The notes under the pieces were generated by a model. That model ran no database searches, was not told the DNA's origin, and worked only from the letters and a program-made list of their open reading frames with translations. Both the position numbers and the translations under genes were made by a program. From Chrysaora quinquecirrha (lineage: Eukaryota > Cnidaria > Scyphozoa > Semaeostomeae > Pelagiidae), in assembly GCA_014526335.1 (NCBI GenBank), contig JACTAT010000016.1, forward strand, positions 786,770 to 850,769: DNA of 64,000 nucleotides, written 5' to 3'. Within the stretch, counting starts at the first letter, position 1. Each line of letters starts with the position of its first letter. Positions 1 to 25,100 of this stretch are shown one piece after another.

Positions 1-35
1 TTCATCATTTGTTGAAAATTCAGAATTGAAACTGG

Positions 36-115
36 ACAAGACAGCCGAGTGATCAAGGCGTTCGGCTAATGACTGGCAGGTTGTCCGTTCGTATCTCTTC
101 ATGACCACTTTCCAA
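36..115 (+). mobile_element. Degraded Ser/Leu tRNA-like SINE head
   Basis: CAGCCGAGTGATCAAGGCG is A-box-like and resembles the element at 49735-49812; the B box is decayed (CCGTTCGTATCTC). Confidence 0.35.
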
Positions 116-290
116 CGGCTTACAGTCAAATCAGCTATCTATCAGTTTTGGATATCACAGCCTCAAGGGAATAGCTGTACGAACACTGGACAGTGTGATT
201 TTAATAACAGACCCATCCCATCTCCAATTTTCGCACAACTTTTTCTTTAGGCTCTGGTGCACTTCCGGGGTCGTAAATGAGTACCAAGGG

Positions 291-661
291 TACACGTTTT
301 TCTTTATAAGGAACACCTTTATAAGGAACTTGAGGCTGAAAATTCCCAAAAAATTAAGGAACTTTAAGGAACTGTTGAGGCTCGGATGAAAACTAAGAAA
401 CTCTTTTGTAAAGAACAAGACGGTTTTTACGAAAAGGAGCAGAAGTATAATATATTTCACATCGTTCTTCCCCCAAAAGGCTCCATTTATACTTAAAGTT
501 AGAAATGAAGAATAGTTTCTACGAATTTGCTGTAAAAATTAGTATTTATACATATCCCACGACAAGGAACAGTATAAGGAACTTTCAGCCTCATTTTGTT
601 GAAAAATTAAGGAACTCTAGCCTCAACTCAGACCAAAGGTTCCTTATAAAAAAAACGTGTA
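291..661 (+). mobile_element. TACAC-family miniature element, AAGGAAC type
   Basis: Begins TACACGTTTTTCTTTATAAG and ends in the complementary orientation with CTTATAAAAAAAACGTGTA. The flanking TA on each side could be the target duplication of a Tc1/mariner-like element. Inside, AAGGAAC or its complement occurs eight times, including both subterminal copies, and GAGGCT/AGCCTC pairs mirror each other. It encodes no protein. It lies left of the last visible BBS5 exon, probably in its last intron. Confidence 0.85.
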
Positions 662-1623
662 TTCGTTTCTGGAAGAGCAATCTTGAGACATAAGTTACAG
701 GTCTTCTTTAGCTCTATAGCTGCCAGGACCCCTGATCTGTGAATTAAGATTGCAACAAAGTATGAAAAGAAAGAGCTTTGACTTGAAAACTACTATAATA
801 CTACAATGATGCTCATAATAAATAGAAAAACAGTTTACTCACTTTATTAGAATCTGCAAAATATGCCTGCGAAAGAAAAGCAGAAAATGTCATCATTTTC
901 AGTAACAATAAATTCTCATAACAGAGACAGAAGAATAACAAACGAGAAATTAATAGTAAACAACTTAAAATGAATAGAATTTAAATGAAAGAAATAATAT
1001 CAGAAGCTGTGACTAAAATCCTTAAAACCTTAACTTCGTCTCTCACATAGGAAAAACGAAAAACACACCAGTATTGGAAAAGTATTAGTAGAACCTCTAT
1101 AGTCTTCGTGATCTGCTCTCTTATCTCACGTGATTTTTTCTGCAATAATGTATTTTTGTAACATGTTTGCACAGGCCGCTTCAAAGGCACAGATATACAC
1201 GTTTTCTATGAGAAATTTTGGTCCACCAATGATAGTAGAGTTTTTCGATTTTTGACACATTCAACAGACACCAAGTTTCTTGAAGAGTTTCTGAACTTCC
1301 CAACAGTTCAGGACATTCTCAACATGAGGGGCACTATGTTTTTATCAGCTATCAGCTGAGATAAAACAACCAAAATCGGTATGAACGTTTCCTGGTAGGC
1401 AAAGACCAAAAACGAATTTTCATAGTATTACCATTCAAGAACACGTGATGACGTCATTTCTATGAAGGCATAATAAAATCAAAGATTTAGATTTATTTAG
1501 AGTTCAGATATGGATAAACTGCTATGAAACGAATTGTTGCTGCTTTCTTTGATGCTTTGTAGCGTATCATTAAAATTACGAATCGCAGATTTTTAGTTTC
1601 TTATAAAAATGTGCATTACTTAC

Positions 1624-13613
<11,990 letters not shown>

Positions 13614-13653
13614 CTAACAAAAAAGAAAAGAGGTACAGAAAATGAGAGAGGAT

Positions 13654-13696
13654 AAAAAAGGCCTAACCCTCTAGGCCTAACCCTCTAGGCCTAATT
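13654..13696 (+). repeat. Three tandem copies of GGCCTAACCCTCTA
   Basis: Three copies of a 14-base unit, the last diverged (GGCCTAATTCTCT). It is not a telomere repeat despite the AACCCT core. Confidence 0.7.
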
Positions 13697-14603
13697 CTCT
13701 CTTGCATTTTTAGCATACGTCTTCCTAAAAGGAGACCATGAATGGTGTGACTATTATATTAAGCGATATCAGACTTTAATCGGGCTAAGCCTTTTTTTTA
13801 GAAATTAACATCTAAAATACCTTTACGCCTTGGTTTCTGAAAAATAAAAGTTGCTAAGACACAACAAGCTTCACCGCCATTACACAAAACAGAATGACTA
13901 GGAACAACTGTTTGCCTTTGCGCTTGCGCAAGCTCTTTCAGAAAACAGTTTCTTGGAAGGGTCTCTAGGGGTCACTTGGGGTTATAATAGGGGTGTAAAA
14001 CGATTTTTAATTTGAGCGCCGAGCGGTCTGTCCAATGCATGTATGTCCACTGTGACGAGCACAGAAAGAGGATCACCAGACAAAGATGACAACTCGAATA
14101 TTAAACTTGGCAACTTTAACTCGAAACAATTTGTTCATTCCAAAACTTGATTAGTTAATGAGCATACATCGCTTCATCTAATGCACAATAATGATTTCTA
14201 AGGCTAAATTGATACTGTCGGCTCAACCATCAGAAACAACAAATAAACAGGCATTACTCAGCCTTTCACAAGCACTGATAGTCCTTATTACCGCAGACAC
14301 TACTGCCGTTCAATACTTAAACTACAACTAGGATGCAAATGCTTTCACAAGACATTTGCTCCAAATAGCAATTAAACCAAACAATAACCCAACTTGCCTA
14401 ATTCTAGTCAGAATTGCGAACGAAATCCTATGCATTTAATTTACCATTATTACAGGGGTTAAAAGGGAACTAGTCTACTTTTTCGAAGATTTGAGGCTGT
14501 ATACAGACTAAAGTTTTAGCTTGATATGGTAATAACCTAATGGCAAAGAGGAGTGTAATTATGAAAATTATATCAATGATCAAACTTTCCGAATTTACTG
14601 TAT

Positions 14604-14804
14604 AGATGAAGGTGAAATGGTGCTTTAGCGCCAGTTGAAAGGATCTCAGTCTCATCGCAGTAGTAGGTTAACTAATCGAAACCTCGATCCTGGTTGTGAC
14701 GCTACCGTGGCTTGGCTCGGCTCGAACCCTAACCACAGGCCAACCACACTGAGCTCCTGACACCATGTGTCAGCTGGATTACACTACGGAGCCACAGCAC
14801 CTTC
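14604..14804 (-). mobile_element. tRNA-related SINE, copy A
   Basis: On the minus strand a promoter-like A box (GTGGCTCCGTAGTGTAATCC) and B box (GGTTCGAGCC) are followed by AGCGTCACAACC and a tail with AGCACCATTTCACC. At least five copies of this family occur in the window. Confidence 0.75.
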
Positions 14805-14907
14805 AATTTAATTTAACCTTACCCACAACGCACCCATATTTCACCCACAGCACCTTTACAGTACGACCACGCTGATTCGCTTTCTAGCTACCCTACCACC
14901 CTAAAGG

Positions 14908-15086
14908 ACAAGGTGAAGATGAAGTGGTATTTTAGCTTCAGTCGCTAGGATCTCACTAGTAGGTTAACTAATCGAAACCTTGACCCTGGCTGTGACGCTA
15001 CCGTGGCTAGGCTCGAACCCTGACCACGCTGAGCTTCTGACACCACGAGTCAGCTGGATTACACCACGACGCCACAGCACCTTCTA
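14908..15086 (-). mobile_element. tRNA-related SINE, copy B
   Basis: Same family and orientation as 14604-14804. B box GGTTCGAGCC, A-box region GTGGCGTCGTGGTGTAATCC. Confidence 0.75.
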
Positions 15087-16033
15087 TTGTATTCCATTGA
15101 CAAAAGGTAGGTCAACGGTATACAACATGTACAACATGTCAGCCAGACAACGACCGTGTCATAAATGTGCCATCAGATGTTGATTTTTGTCTGGTCCAAA
15201 CATCCGAACAAAAAGGGCTATTAGGGTTCTCACTGAGGCACTGGAGACACTGTCTGTTTTAGAACAAGGTGCAAAGCAAGGGTAGTTCTATGGTATGGGT
15301 GTTAGCGGCAAAAGAAGAAAATAAGTTATGAATGTTATGTCACATTCGGATACGGTGGTCACGTTCTCACGCAAACTGTTTTTGTTTGGCTCTTTGCCCT
15401 TGTGAACTTATGTAAACTTTGACACGAAGCCCGACCCAACCTCCAAAACAATTCAATTCAAAACAACGCAGGTCATTGACGGAAGGACGAAGCGGACGAG
15501 CGTGTCTTTTACACATGACGTAAGCGTACAATCTTCAACTTGTTTTCTGGCATTTGTGGTTCTGTGACTTCTCCAGCTTGGATTCCAGTATTTAAGACAA
15601 TTTTTGAGGTATAAATTGTTCAGTTACATTTACTATTATTTTGCTGTATTTCCGTTTCTTGCAAATCGAAATTTGTTTCGACTCCAACGCGTTGTTTATC
15701 TCGAGTCAATCTGGGCCTAATTTACGATTTTGCAATTTGAATAGACAGTTTATCTGGAACTCCCCTCCAATCTTTGGACAGGTATGAGTTGACTGATGGT
15801 AAAATAACAGTAAAAAGGACTATCCTATCGATATGCAGGCTATTTATGCTGAATCAAGTTTATAGGCAGGAGGGATGGATAGATACGTTTTGGGACTACC
15901 ACCGGGAAACCTGGAGATAGCTAGACATCTTGCGAGGTTCTACTCAAGCACTTATGTTGTACCGTGCCCCCGTCGATCTGCAGTGCATCCAGAATCCAGC
16001 TGCAGATTTAGGCTCTTAGGGTCGTTTTTTTTG

Positions 16034-16215
16034 GGGGGGGGGTAATTTGTTCCCTGTTCCCTTGAGAAAGAAAATCCCCTTGTTCTCTGGAGTTATGTAG
16101 GATTATTTTTCAGATTCCTGGTCAAGCAGATTGATAGGGAGGATTTTACCTGCTGATCACTGTTTTAATTTTGGCCATGTTCCCTTGTTCACATTTCACT
16201 CAAAAACCATGGTTT
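16034..16215 (+). repeat. GTTCCCTTGAGAA repeat, copy 1
   Basis: CCTTGTTCTCTGGAGTT, AGGATTATTTTTCAGATT and GCAGATTGATAGGGAGG, then TTTTGGCCATGTTCCCTTG. Related copies at 45830-46080 (minus) and 60045-60150 (plus). Nature unknown. Confidence 0.5.
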
Positions 16216-16283
16216 TAGTGCCATGTATGGAATAATGAAAATATACAGTAAATTCAAGCTTGACTCTGTCCTGAAATGGGCAT

Positions 16284-16594
16284 GAAGGTGAAGGTGAAAT
16301 GGTGTTTTAGCACCAGTCGCTAGGATCTCAGTAGTAGGTTAACTAATTGAGACCTTGACCCTGGCTGTGATGCCACCATCCAGGGTGCATTCCATGTTAA
16401 GTCCACGCCGAAGATTTTGTGATATACGCCAAAAAAACAATAAATTTTATTGTTCAAAGGCAAGTTGCACGCTGAAAGATCTTCAGGCCTAAGTACATGA
16501 AATGCACCCTGGGGCACCATAGATGGGCTCGAACCCTGACCACACTGAGCTCTTGACACCACAAGTCAGCTGGATTACACCACGATGTCCAGCA
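16284..16594 (-). mobile_element. tRNA-related SINE, copy C, split by a hAT-like miniature element
   Basis: Same family as 14604-14804, interrupted at 16380-16512. The two halves rejoin cleanly once the insert and one copy of its duplicated target are removed. Confidence 0.8.
16380..16512. mobile_element. hAT-like miniature transposon (133 bases) inside a SINE
   Basis: Terminal inverted repeats CCAGGGTGCATT(C/T)CATGT; flanking 8-base duplication GCCACCAT / GGCACCAT with one mismatch. The CAGGGTG end and 8-base duplication fit the hAT superfamily. There is no coding capacity. Confidence 0.75.
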
Positions 16595-16930
16595 CCTTGG
16601 ACGTCTGTTCACCCATAGTCATAATTTTCAATTGCAATTTCAATGTACATTTGTAAATATGTAATTTTGCTAATGCTAAAACAGATTTTGCAGCTGGGTT
16701 TTGTATGCAAGCACTTGTCACCATATTGAACCAGTCTGTCTTTGAAACAATGAATTTCAAAAAAAATCACTATACTGTTGAAAGTTTGCTCAAAATGAAT
16801 GAAGTTTTGAAAAACATTATCTACGAGTTTTGAGTTTTATTTAATCTTCCACTAGGCTGATTTTTCTACACAAATTGAGCAGCTATGGTTTTTGAAATGT
16901 ACAAGTTTTGAAAAATATCTTCAATTTCAG

Positions 16931-17367
16931 CTAGGAGTCAGGTTCCAAAGTGCTTCACTCTTAATAACGATAATAATGTCATCCTGAAGCTTTCAAGCGA
17001 TTTGATTAGCAGGCACCCTCCCCTCAGACGTGGCAGAAAACTTCAAGTCAATCCACCTTCCAAAGTGCACATAGTGGAGCATTTAGAACCAACCATTGTT
17101 AGAAATAACAGTTCAAATAAAAAAGCTGCCACCCTGCGTACAGAAAAATCAGCCTTGTGGAATACCAGCTTTAAACTTGAACCTCAAGTTCCTGCTTTAA
17201 AAAAATTTTTATTTAAGTACGAAAATTTTCTCAAAAGTTTCTCAACTGAACTTTTTCTCACACATTATCATACAAAAATAGAAGCTTCTAGAAACACACA
17301 TGACAAAAAATCAACACCCAATTATATATTTAAGTACCACTGTGAAACTCCAGAAATTTATGTTTGA
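16931..17367 (+). CDS. Possible terminal exon of an unknown gene
   Basis: An acceptor (TTTCAATTTCAG) is followed by an open frame of about 145 codons to a TGA. The first two bases complete a split codon, and the frame then reads RSQVPKCFTLNNDNN, SRHPPLRRGRKLQV and KKFLFKYENFLKSFSTEL. The composition is protein-like, basic in the middle and mixed hydrophobic later. An upstream donor candidate is CAG/GTATGAG at 15780, preceded by an open stretch ending WNSPPIFGQ, but no phase test links the two. It ends 377 bases before the pipsqueak gene start. No family is recognised. Confidence 0.3.
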
Positions 17368-17743
17368 GGGTATTTAGTTCTACAGTTTCTTATTTTTTTT
17401 TATCTCCTGACTCAGTTTCTTATAAATAGTTTCTTATGAAAGAAATCCTTTTGAATACACGTCAGTGGACTTTCTGTTATCCCAAGAAAAGATTTATCTT
17501 TGCTACTCAAATATTTATTATTCTTGTTTTCATTCAACAGTGTAACAAATGTTGAAGAGTTGAAACAAGTTTACAAAAGAAGGTCAAAGTCATACGTAAA
17601 ACACTGGGTTTTTCTGTCATATATCAAAGATTCAAATATCTTTGTTTGGTGATAGTTTGTACAGTGAGTGACCTTGAGATGGTGTTTGTGTAATGTCTGA
17701 AAAGACCCCAAATCATTTGTAGCTTGATTGAAATTTACTGGAC

Positions 17744-20700
17744 ATGGCTGGATTAGTGGAACCAGAACTGCCTGATTATATATTCAATGGTGAGTGTGAA
17801 ACTTCTAGAATTTTCTAAATCTACAATGTTAGCTGTTTGTAGCTTAGTTTATAGTTGTTTCCTGTAGCTGGCAACATTCCAGTTTGCTTGTTTGGCCGAA
17901 TTTCAGGTCTCATTCACTCAGCAGTCATTTTGGAATATCAGTTCCAGACCTCTGGCAATGAGGGTGGTCATTGCCAGCCGGTATTTTACTTACACAAATG
18001 ATTTCATCATGATGTTTTATAAGAAAATTTTAAGAAAAAACACCAGGCTGAAATTTGGGGAAACGTTTTTGCCACCTCCAAAGCTATTTGAGATTTGCAC
18101 AAGAAAAGCTCACCAGCAAAAAGCCCTTGCCTGAAAATGCATTTTAAACATGTTTTCAAGAAGGGTAGGGGTTGACAAGTGAAAATCGCTTCAAAAATAA
18201 GAAACAGGCAGGCTGAGTGTTCTTATACAAACAAACCTGTACTCAGCAGTTCTTTAACGTCCACCTTTTTCACATTCTCAGTTCTAAAAGATGCTGACCT
18301 CCATGGTACAAATAACTGATGGTAACTCTATGTTAACATCTCCAGCTCAAAGTCTTTGCAGCCTATGGGGCTAGGGGATAAAATCGCTCTGAATCTTTTC
18401 ACGCAGCATCTGGAACATTTTGGTGCCTAATTTTTTTGTGAATTGAAATTGAAAATAATTTTTAACACTTGCACTCTTACAAAAAAATAACCGCTCCATC
18501 TTGAAATTTCACCATGTTCCTGGGGGGAGGATGCAATATGTATAATTGGGGTACTGGGGACATGCAGCCCAGAATGGTATCAATTTTCACAATTTTGGTA
18601 TAAGGATGATGTCGGTTTTCACGATTTTGGTGTTTTGGTATAAGGAACGGTCTCCATTTTCACAATTTTTATGTTTGAAGAAAGGGAAATAGGTATAAGG
18701 TCAGGTATACATTTTTGAAAAATTGGTATAATGTCAGGTATGTTTTTGATGCTTTGGCGGCACGTCCCTTACAAAATTTGATCTAGTGCCCCGGAGCATG
18801 TTACAGTGACAGTAATAAATTTTTCTTTCAAGCAATCGCTGGAGTTGCTTCACGTCAGTGTGAATTAGTGTTTCTTCACTATTGTAAATACTAACATTGA
18901 ACAATGTACAATTACAATTACAGTAGACTTATATGTAATGGTTAAAAAATTCTCTTACAAAAGCTTTTGTTATTTCTGTAGATTTATTTCCAATGGAATC
19001 AGAAATCAACAACTGGGTGAATCATGATTTCTGGTATACAAATCAATGCATTGATCATTATGATTCCAATCGATTCCCAACAATGGAGTTACCGTTATCA
19101 ATAGACACTACTTCTGATTCTCATCAACCAGTTGATCAATCTGGAGCAAGCCCATTAAGCACGTTTTCTTCAGCATCTGTTAATTCGCATTCGCAGCCTG
19201 CTTTGAATGGTCTTCTGGTTGCAGAAAATCGAGATTTATCACAGAATAATCCCACTGCTATGAGTGTAGACAATGATAATTCCATTCCATCGCTTTATGT
19301 TGTTGGTGGTGATCGAATGTTTGTTACAAGCCCGAGTATCTCTATCCAAAGCCCGGCGTCTTCAAATGGTATGAAATTTTTCATGTATTTCTTGTTGTTA
19401 AAACTTAGCTCTTCCTTCTTCTATAGAGTTACCGAATGTTGGAACAATTTGGGAATAGAGCTACAAGAATTATTAAGTCGCAATTGAGATTAAACAGCAT
19501 GTCCCTACTAATATCCAAAAACACAATTTTCGGAAAAAGAGTAACCACCCCGTGGGTCCAAGCAACAACCTAGCCTTGAACACGATTAAGCCATAGGACA
19601 ACACTCACTTGGCAACCCAAATTGTTCAGAAAACTACAACGAGGATTGTTTGAAATCATTGGCAAAGATAGATCTTGATTCATTTTGGAGTTTTGGAATC
19701 TGTCCCCATCAAAGCCAAAAGGCCAGTTCGGTTTAGACAGAAATAGTTCGTTTTCTCACTTGGACTCTTCAAATAATTCTATTGGTCTTCCCGCTGTATC
19801 CCGCTAGCTGATTGGTGTTTAAGACCCCATTTACACGGGATCGGACCCAAAAGTATCCGGATACTTTTGGATCAGATCCAGCCCGTTTACACGAGACCTC
19901 CATGGGATCAGAACCGTGCTGGATCGCTTTTGAAAGCGATCCCGAAAGTATGCGGATAGCGGATCCAAAAGTATACGGATCCATCAGGTCCCGTGTAAAC
20001 GCAAGGCCTATCCGAATACTTTTGTGTTCGGATCCATTTGGATCCGATCCCGTATAAACGGGGTATAAGACACAATGTCAGTACAGCGCTACTTTCGCTT
20101 TCCGATCCGTGTTTGGGTATTAATTCCGCCTGTGTCAATTTTTTCGGTCTGTTTCGGACGTTTATATTCTGAGGAGTCTCAGACGAAAAAAGCTTTTAAG
20201 TATGTCAAAAAATGTTTCTGCTGTTTCTCACAATTTTAAAATTTGTACTACCCAAAGACTAATTCTCAATGCAAAGTTTGTCGGCACGAGTGTGAAGCAA
20301 AAATAAAGAAATGAAAAAATCTGACAGATTTGATGTCCTTAATAGAAACAGCTCGTCACACTACCAAACCTTCCGTTTCACTTGATCGTTTATTAAAGAC
20401 CCTTGATTACTCGAATCTAAGTCCTATCATAAAGAAATACTAGTGTATAATTTTTGGGTCATTGATCATATTCGTTTCTTGACCCATCGAATAGTTTTTA
20501 TTATTCTTTTCCAACCCCTATTGTCATATAATCCGATTTCTGATAACAAATAAAGGTTCTTACTAGTAGTTTCTTGAAGTATAGAGTTGGTTTAGTGATT
20601 TGTTTGAATTCTTTGCATTAAAAACGTTATACTTTGCCGATTTTGAATCCAGTTCGTTTTACCACACCATGCCTGACGCTGACCCAAAATCTCGTAAGTT

Positions 20701-22128
20701 TGTGTTTTTGGATTGTTTGTATTTATATTTGAACGCTCATGCCAAATTTTAAGACCAATTATATTGATCTTTATCGTTATCCTAAATAGTTTGTTGTTGT
20801 AACTTTTCGCATTGTTCAGTTCAGTTGTAGTTATGCGATCATAGCATGCAGTCGTCCTATCTTGTTTCTCGGACTTATTCTCGCAAGGTTGAGAATATAA
20901 TTGTCTTTTGAAAGACCAATTTTGTAAGAACACGAGCCTGGGTTTTGCCTAGATTTTGAGAACAAACTAACATTAGTCGAGGTTGGCCTTTGCATAAGCC
21001 CTGAGAATAATGGCTGAATACTGTATGAAAGTAAGACTGTAAGACCGATAGTAAAAAGCAAGTGAACAAAGAAATTGACAAGCATGTTGCATTTTTTACA
21101 CAATCCTTGTACGACTCCCACCTTCACCGTTCATTATACTTGCATCGTACTTAACCGTCCTTGCGCCAGTTCGAAAGACTGGGTCGCTAAAGGTCTGCGA
21201 GTTGTAAAGTTTGAGAATGACTATTTGTCATGCCATGCGCCCCACGCGACCAGCTTCATTTCTGACACCTTAGCTTGGACCCGACCAGCATTTGCATAGA
21301 CAATTAAGGTTGTTTGCTTTCGTTCTTATATCTAAAAATATTTAATATTTTCCTAAATTGTTTTGCAGTGTTCAGTGAATCGTGCTGCTCGTCTCCTTCT
21401 CGATCTGCCTCTTTGACACCAAGCAGTGACGCTGATTTTGCTTTTAATCACGAGGGCCAAATGATCAACTTATTGCGAAGTGACAAGGGAATCGATCTGT
21501 TTGCAAAAGCACATGATATTTCAAAAACCGAACTGATCAATTTTCTTGATATGAAAAAACATGGTGATGATGTTGATAATCAAGGTCATAAGAGTCCTGT
21601 TGAGAATGAGGAAAAAATTGGTGAGTGCCTAATGTTGTAACAGGAATATTCGACACATTCAGATTCTTTACGATTATCACAACGATAATGGTTGATGATA
21701 ATGATGGGAGCAATAATGATGATAATGATGATAATAATTAAGATGGTGTTATTGACGATAAGGGTTATGATGATGATGACCATAATAATAATGATGATCA
21801 TGATGATGATGTTGGTGGTGGTGGTGGTGATGATGATGATGATGATGATGATGATAATGTAAATAATGATAATGATGATGATGATGATGCTGTTGGTGGT
21901 GATTATGATGATGTTGGTGGTGATTATGATGATGATGCTGTTGATGATGATGATCAAGATTATGATGATCAAGATGACATTACCCTGTGTACCAGACCCT
22001 TACCAAAAAGTAAGTGATAATTTATAAAATTTGGAGTCTGGTACACAGGCTAGATGACATTGGTGATTAAGATGATGGTGATGATCATGATCATGATGAT
22101 GATCATGATCATGATCATGATGGTGATG

Positions 22129-22160
<32 letters not shown>

Positions 22161-25100
22161 GATGATGGTGATGTTAATAATGGTGATGATGATGAAAACA
22201 TTTTATCATTGCGTTTTGAATGGAAGTTTATTCGGAATCAGATTCTAATTGCAGCCTTATTTTCACAGTGTTTCTGCCTTTTCTGTTAGAACCTAAAAAT
22301 GTATACTGATTGTCCAACACCATATTTTAAACTTTTCTATATAATTTTAACAAAGCTGAACAATTATTCTGAATATTTCTAGACACGCACCATAAACGCA
22401 GAAGACACCGCGGGACTTACTCGAAAAATACATGTTTGCAAGTTATTGAATTCGTGAAGAAAGGCTACAGTGCGAGGGCTGCTGCTAAAAAGTTTGGTAT
22501 TCCAAAAAGTACTGTTCATAATTGGTTACATGAAGATGTTACTACTAGACCAGAGAAAGGTCATCGTAAAAAAGGTAAGTATTGGTTATTCATGTTTTGA
22601 ATTCGTAGTTAAAAGACTGTTTTAACGCTAACCGTAAGCACACCTCTCCTTAATCAGCTTGGGCTAAGAGTCAAGAGAAGAATGATTAAAGTGAGAGGAA
22701 CAAAGGCGTTGAAGGTGGGAGGAAGAATTTCCTTCTTTGCCCCATATCCAAAGCAAGCCGGAATCTGCCCAATACAGTCCCAGATTGATAGTTATACTAT
22801 GTTTATATGGGGTTGTGTGTGCCATTTTTGGGCTTGAAAGACCAAAAGAGCAAAAAAACCAAAAAGACCCAAAAACTAAACCTTGAAAGACCCAAGAACC
22901 CATGTTTTTGGGCTTGAAAGCCATTTTGGGGTGACGAAAGATAACTAGTCCATAATAATCTCCGCATTGTGCTGAAATAAAAGTAACAGGTCCGGAGCAA
23001 GTTTAGCGCCCCCTTATTTCGCAGTTTCGTTGCAAAGACTACCTTATGTTTTTTGACTTGCAATAAAAGTATTATAGCTACAGCGGCGTACGGGCAGATA
23101 TATTTTAGTTTCTACAAAAATATGCTCGAAATCAGGCAGTTTTTTTACCGAAAATGGCTAGCTTTTTTGAAGATTTTCTCAAATTAAGGTGGCTGAACCT
23201 GCTCTCTGACTCAGGTAACGCCTATGAAAATAACTATGAGTTCAGATGGAATATTTCGCAATAGACCTTTTTAAAGAGGCCTGGGCCGGGCGCAACATTT
23301 TTCTGGAAAATGGTAGACATTTTCAGTAAGGGAATCGTCTCTGCGTGCAAAAACTGGAATTACAGTCGTTTCAGGGGATGTTGTGCATCAAATTTTACTT
23401 CAAATTCAAATTAAATTCGAGTAAATGTGAAAGAAAGGCTTCAAATTCAGCCATATCTACTCAAGGAGACAGTTTATGAAGCATTTTCCTGTTTGTAAGT
23501 TGCTTGTATCTTGTTTCCTGAGTTTCTGCACATGTTTTCAACTTTTATAGTTTCAGATTCCTTTACTCTCTTTTCTTCCATTTTTCGTAAGTTTGGAGCA
23601 AAATTTGCTGAATTATCTCCCTAAAACGACCATAATTCCAGTCGTTGCACACGGAGAGGATTCCCTTACTGGAAACGTCTACCATTTTCCAGAAGATGTC
23701 GCGCCCGACCCAGGCCTCCTTGAAAAGGTCTATAGAATGTCACGCTTTCGGCTGCCCTGGATACCACAGACAAATCTATCAGAAAGACGACCACGAGTGA
23801 GGTTTTGTTGTGAAAGTGAATGCCCCTTCGTCTATTTATCTCCTTCCCAGCTACCTCACTCTGTACTGCTCCAGCGGCTACGGCTCCGGTACTCAGGTTA
23901 GCCTTCGACGCTTCCTGCGATGACCTGAGTTATTTCGCTGAATGCAACAGAAATCAATAGTGCAGGAGATTAGTGCAGAAATACATCAGGATTGTGCAAA
24001 TTGTGATACAAGCACCAAAATTTCAGAAAACACTAAGTTTGATACGCTGAAAAAGATGTGATATGGACCCAAATCATATCTTGCCCCTAAGTTCTATTTT
24101 TAGACTGGGGTACTCTGGACCAGACCCCTTACCGTACCATTTACCATAAACAGAGAACGCCAGGTCATAGAACGTCACAATTCACAATTTAAAGGCAGTT
24201 TGATACGCTGAAAAAGATGTGATATAGACCCAAATCATATCTTACCCCTAACTTCTATTTCTAGACTGGGGTACTCTATCCCAGACTCCTAATTGTACCA
24301 TTGGCCATAAACAGAGAACGCCAGGTCATAGAAAGTCACAATTCTCAATATAAAGGCAGTTTGAAACGCTTAATAATATGTGATATAGACCCAAATCATA
24401 TCTTACCCCTAACTTCTCTTTTTAGACTGGGGTACTCTGGTCCAGACCCCTTACCGTACCATTTACCATAAACAGAGAACGCCAGGTCATAGAAAGTCAC
24501 AATTCTCAATATAAAGGCAGTTTGATACGCTTAATAATATGTGATATAGACCCAGATCATATCTTACCCCTAACTTCTATTTTTAGAATGGGGTACTCTG
24601 TTCCAGGCCCCTAATTGTACCATTGACCATAAACAGAGAACGCCAGGTCATAGAAAGTCACAATTCACAATATGAAGGCAGTTTGATACGTTAAAAAAGA
24701 TTTGATGTAGACCCTATTTACATCTTACCCCTAAATTCTATTTTTAAATTGGGGTTTGATTGACCCAAGCTGTAGGTATCCATTCATCTGCATAAAATTC
24801 GCTTTTTTTCTTTTTCAAATCTTACATTTTGAAGTATGTTAAATGTTTGCAAATATAAGACAGAAATAGAACAATAATGGTTTGTAGCGGAAATAGCTGA
24901 CCAAAGTTATGAAAGTTGAACTTGACTATCATCAGGAAATACTGTATCATACAGTTGACTAAAAGTTTTAACGCTCATTTGGAACACACACAGTTATCTG
25001 AAGACACACGAAAACGTACGAAATCTGAAATGTAATCATGGGCTAAAATCTAAAATGTCGAATGGAAGAATTTGAGTAGCTATGTCAAAAAGAAAGTTTG

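Larger units (their letters stand above)
13614..16930. other. Intergenic region between BBS5 and the pipsqueak gene
   Basis: Apart from the SINEs, hAT-like element and repeats listed, I see no gene. A possible 16-base micro-exon on the minus strand at about 13822-13837 (TTTTTCAG/...AAAG/GTATTT) could be BBS5 5' UTR but is out of phase for coding. 15470-15600 is less AT-rich, with a CATGACGTAAGC CRE-like site, and might be a promoter. Confidence 0.4.

Noticed and set aside
13654..13696. Interstitial telomere repeat
   Set aside because: The unit is 14 bases (GGCCTAACCCTCTA), not TTAGGG, and there are only three copies.
13819..13840. Coding micro-exon of BBS5
   Set aside because: It is phase 1 and would put the first BBS5 exon out of frame; at most it is untranslated.
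18993..19487. A stand-alone 164-codon gene starting at the ATG at 18993
   Set aside because: The frame runs through a donor at 19369 into intron, and the exon joins in phase to 17789 upstream and 21369 downstream.
24037..24760. CRISPR-like regular repeats
   Set aside because: The 161-base units are contiguous with no spacers, and the organism is an animal.
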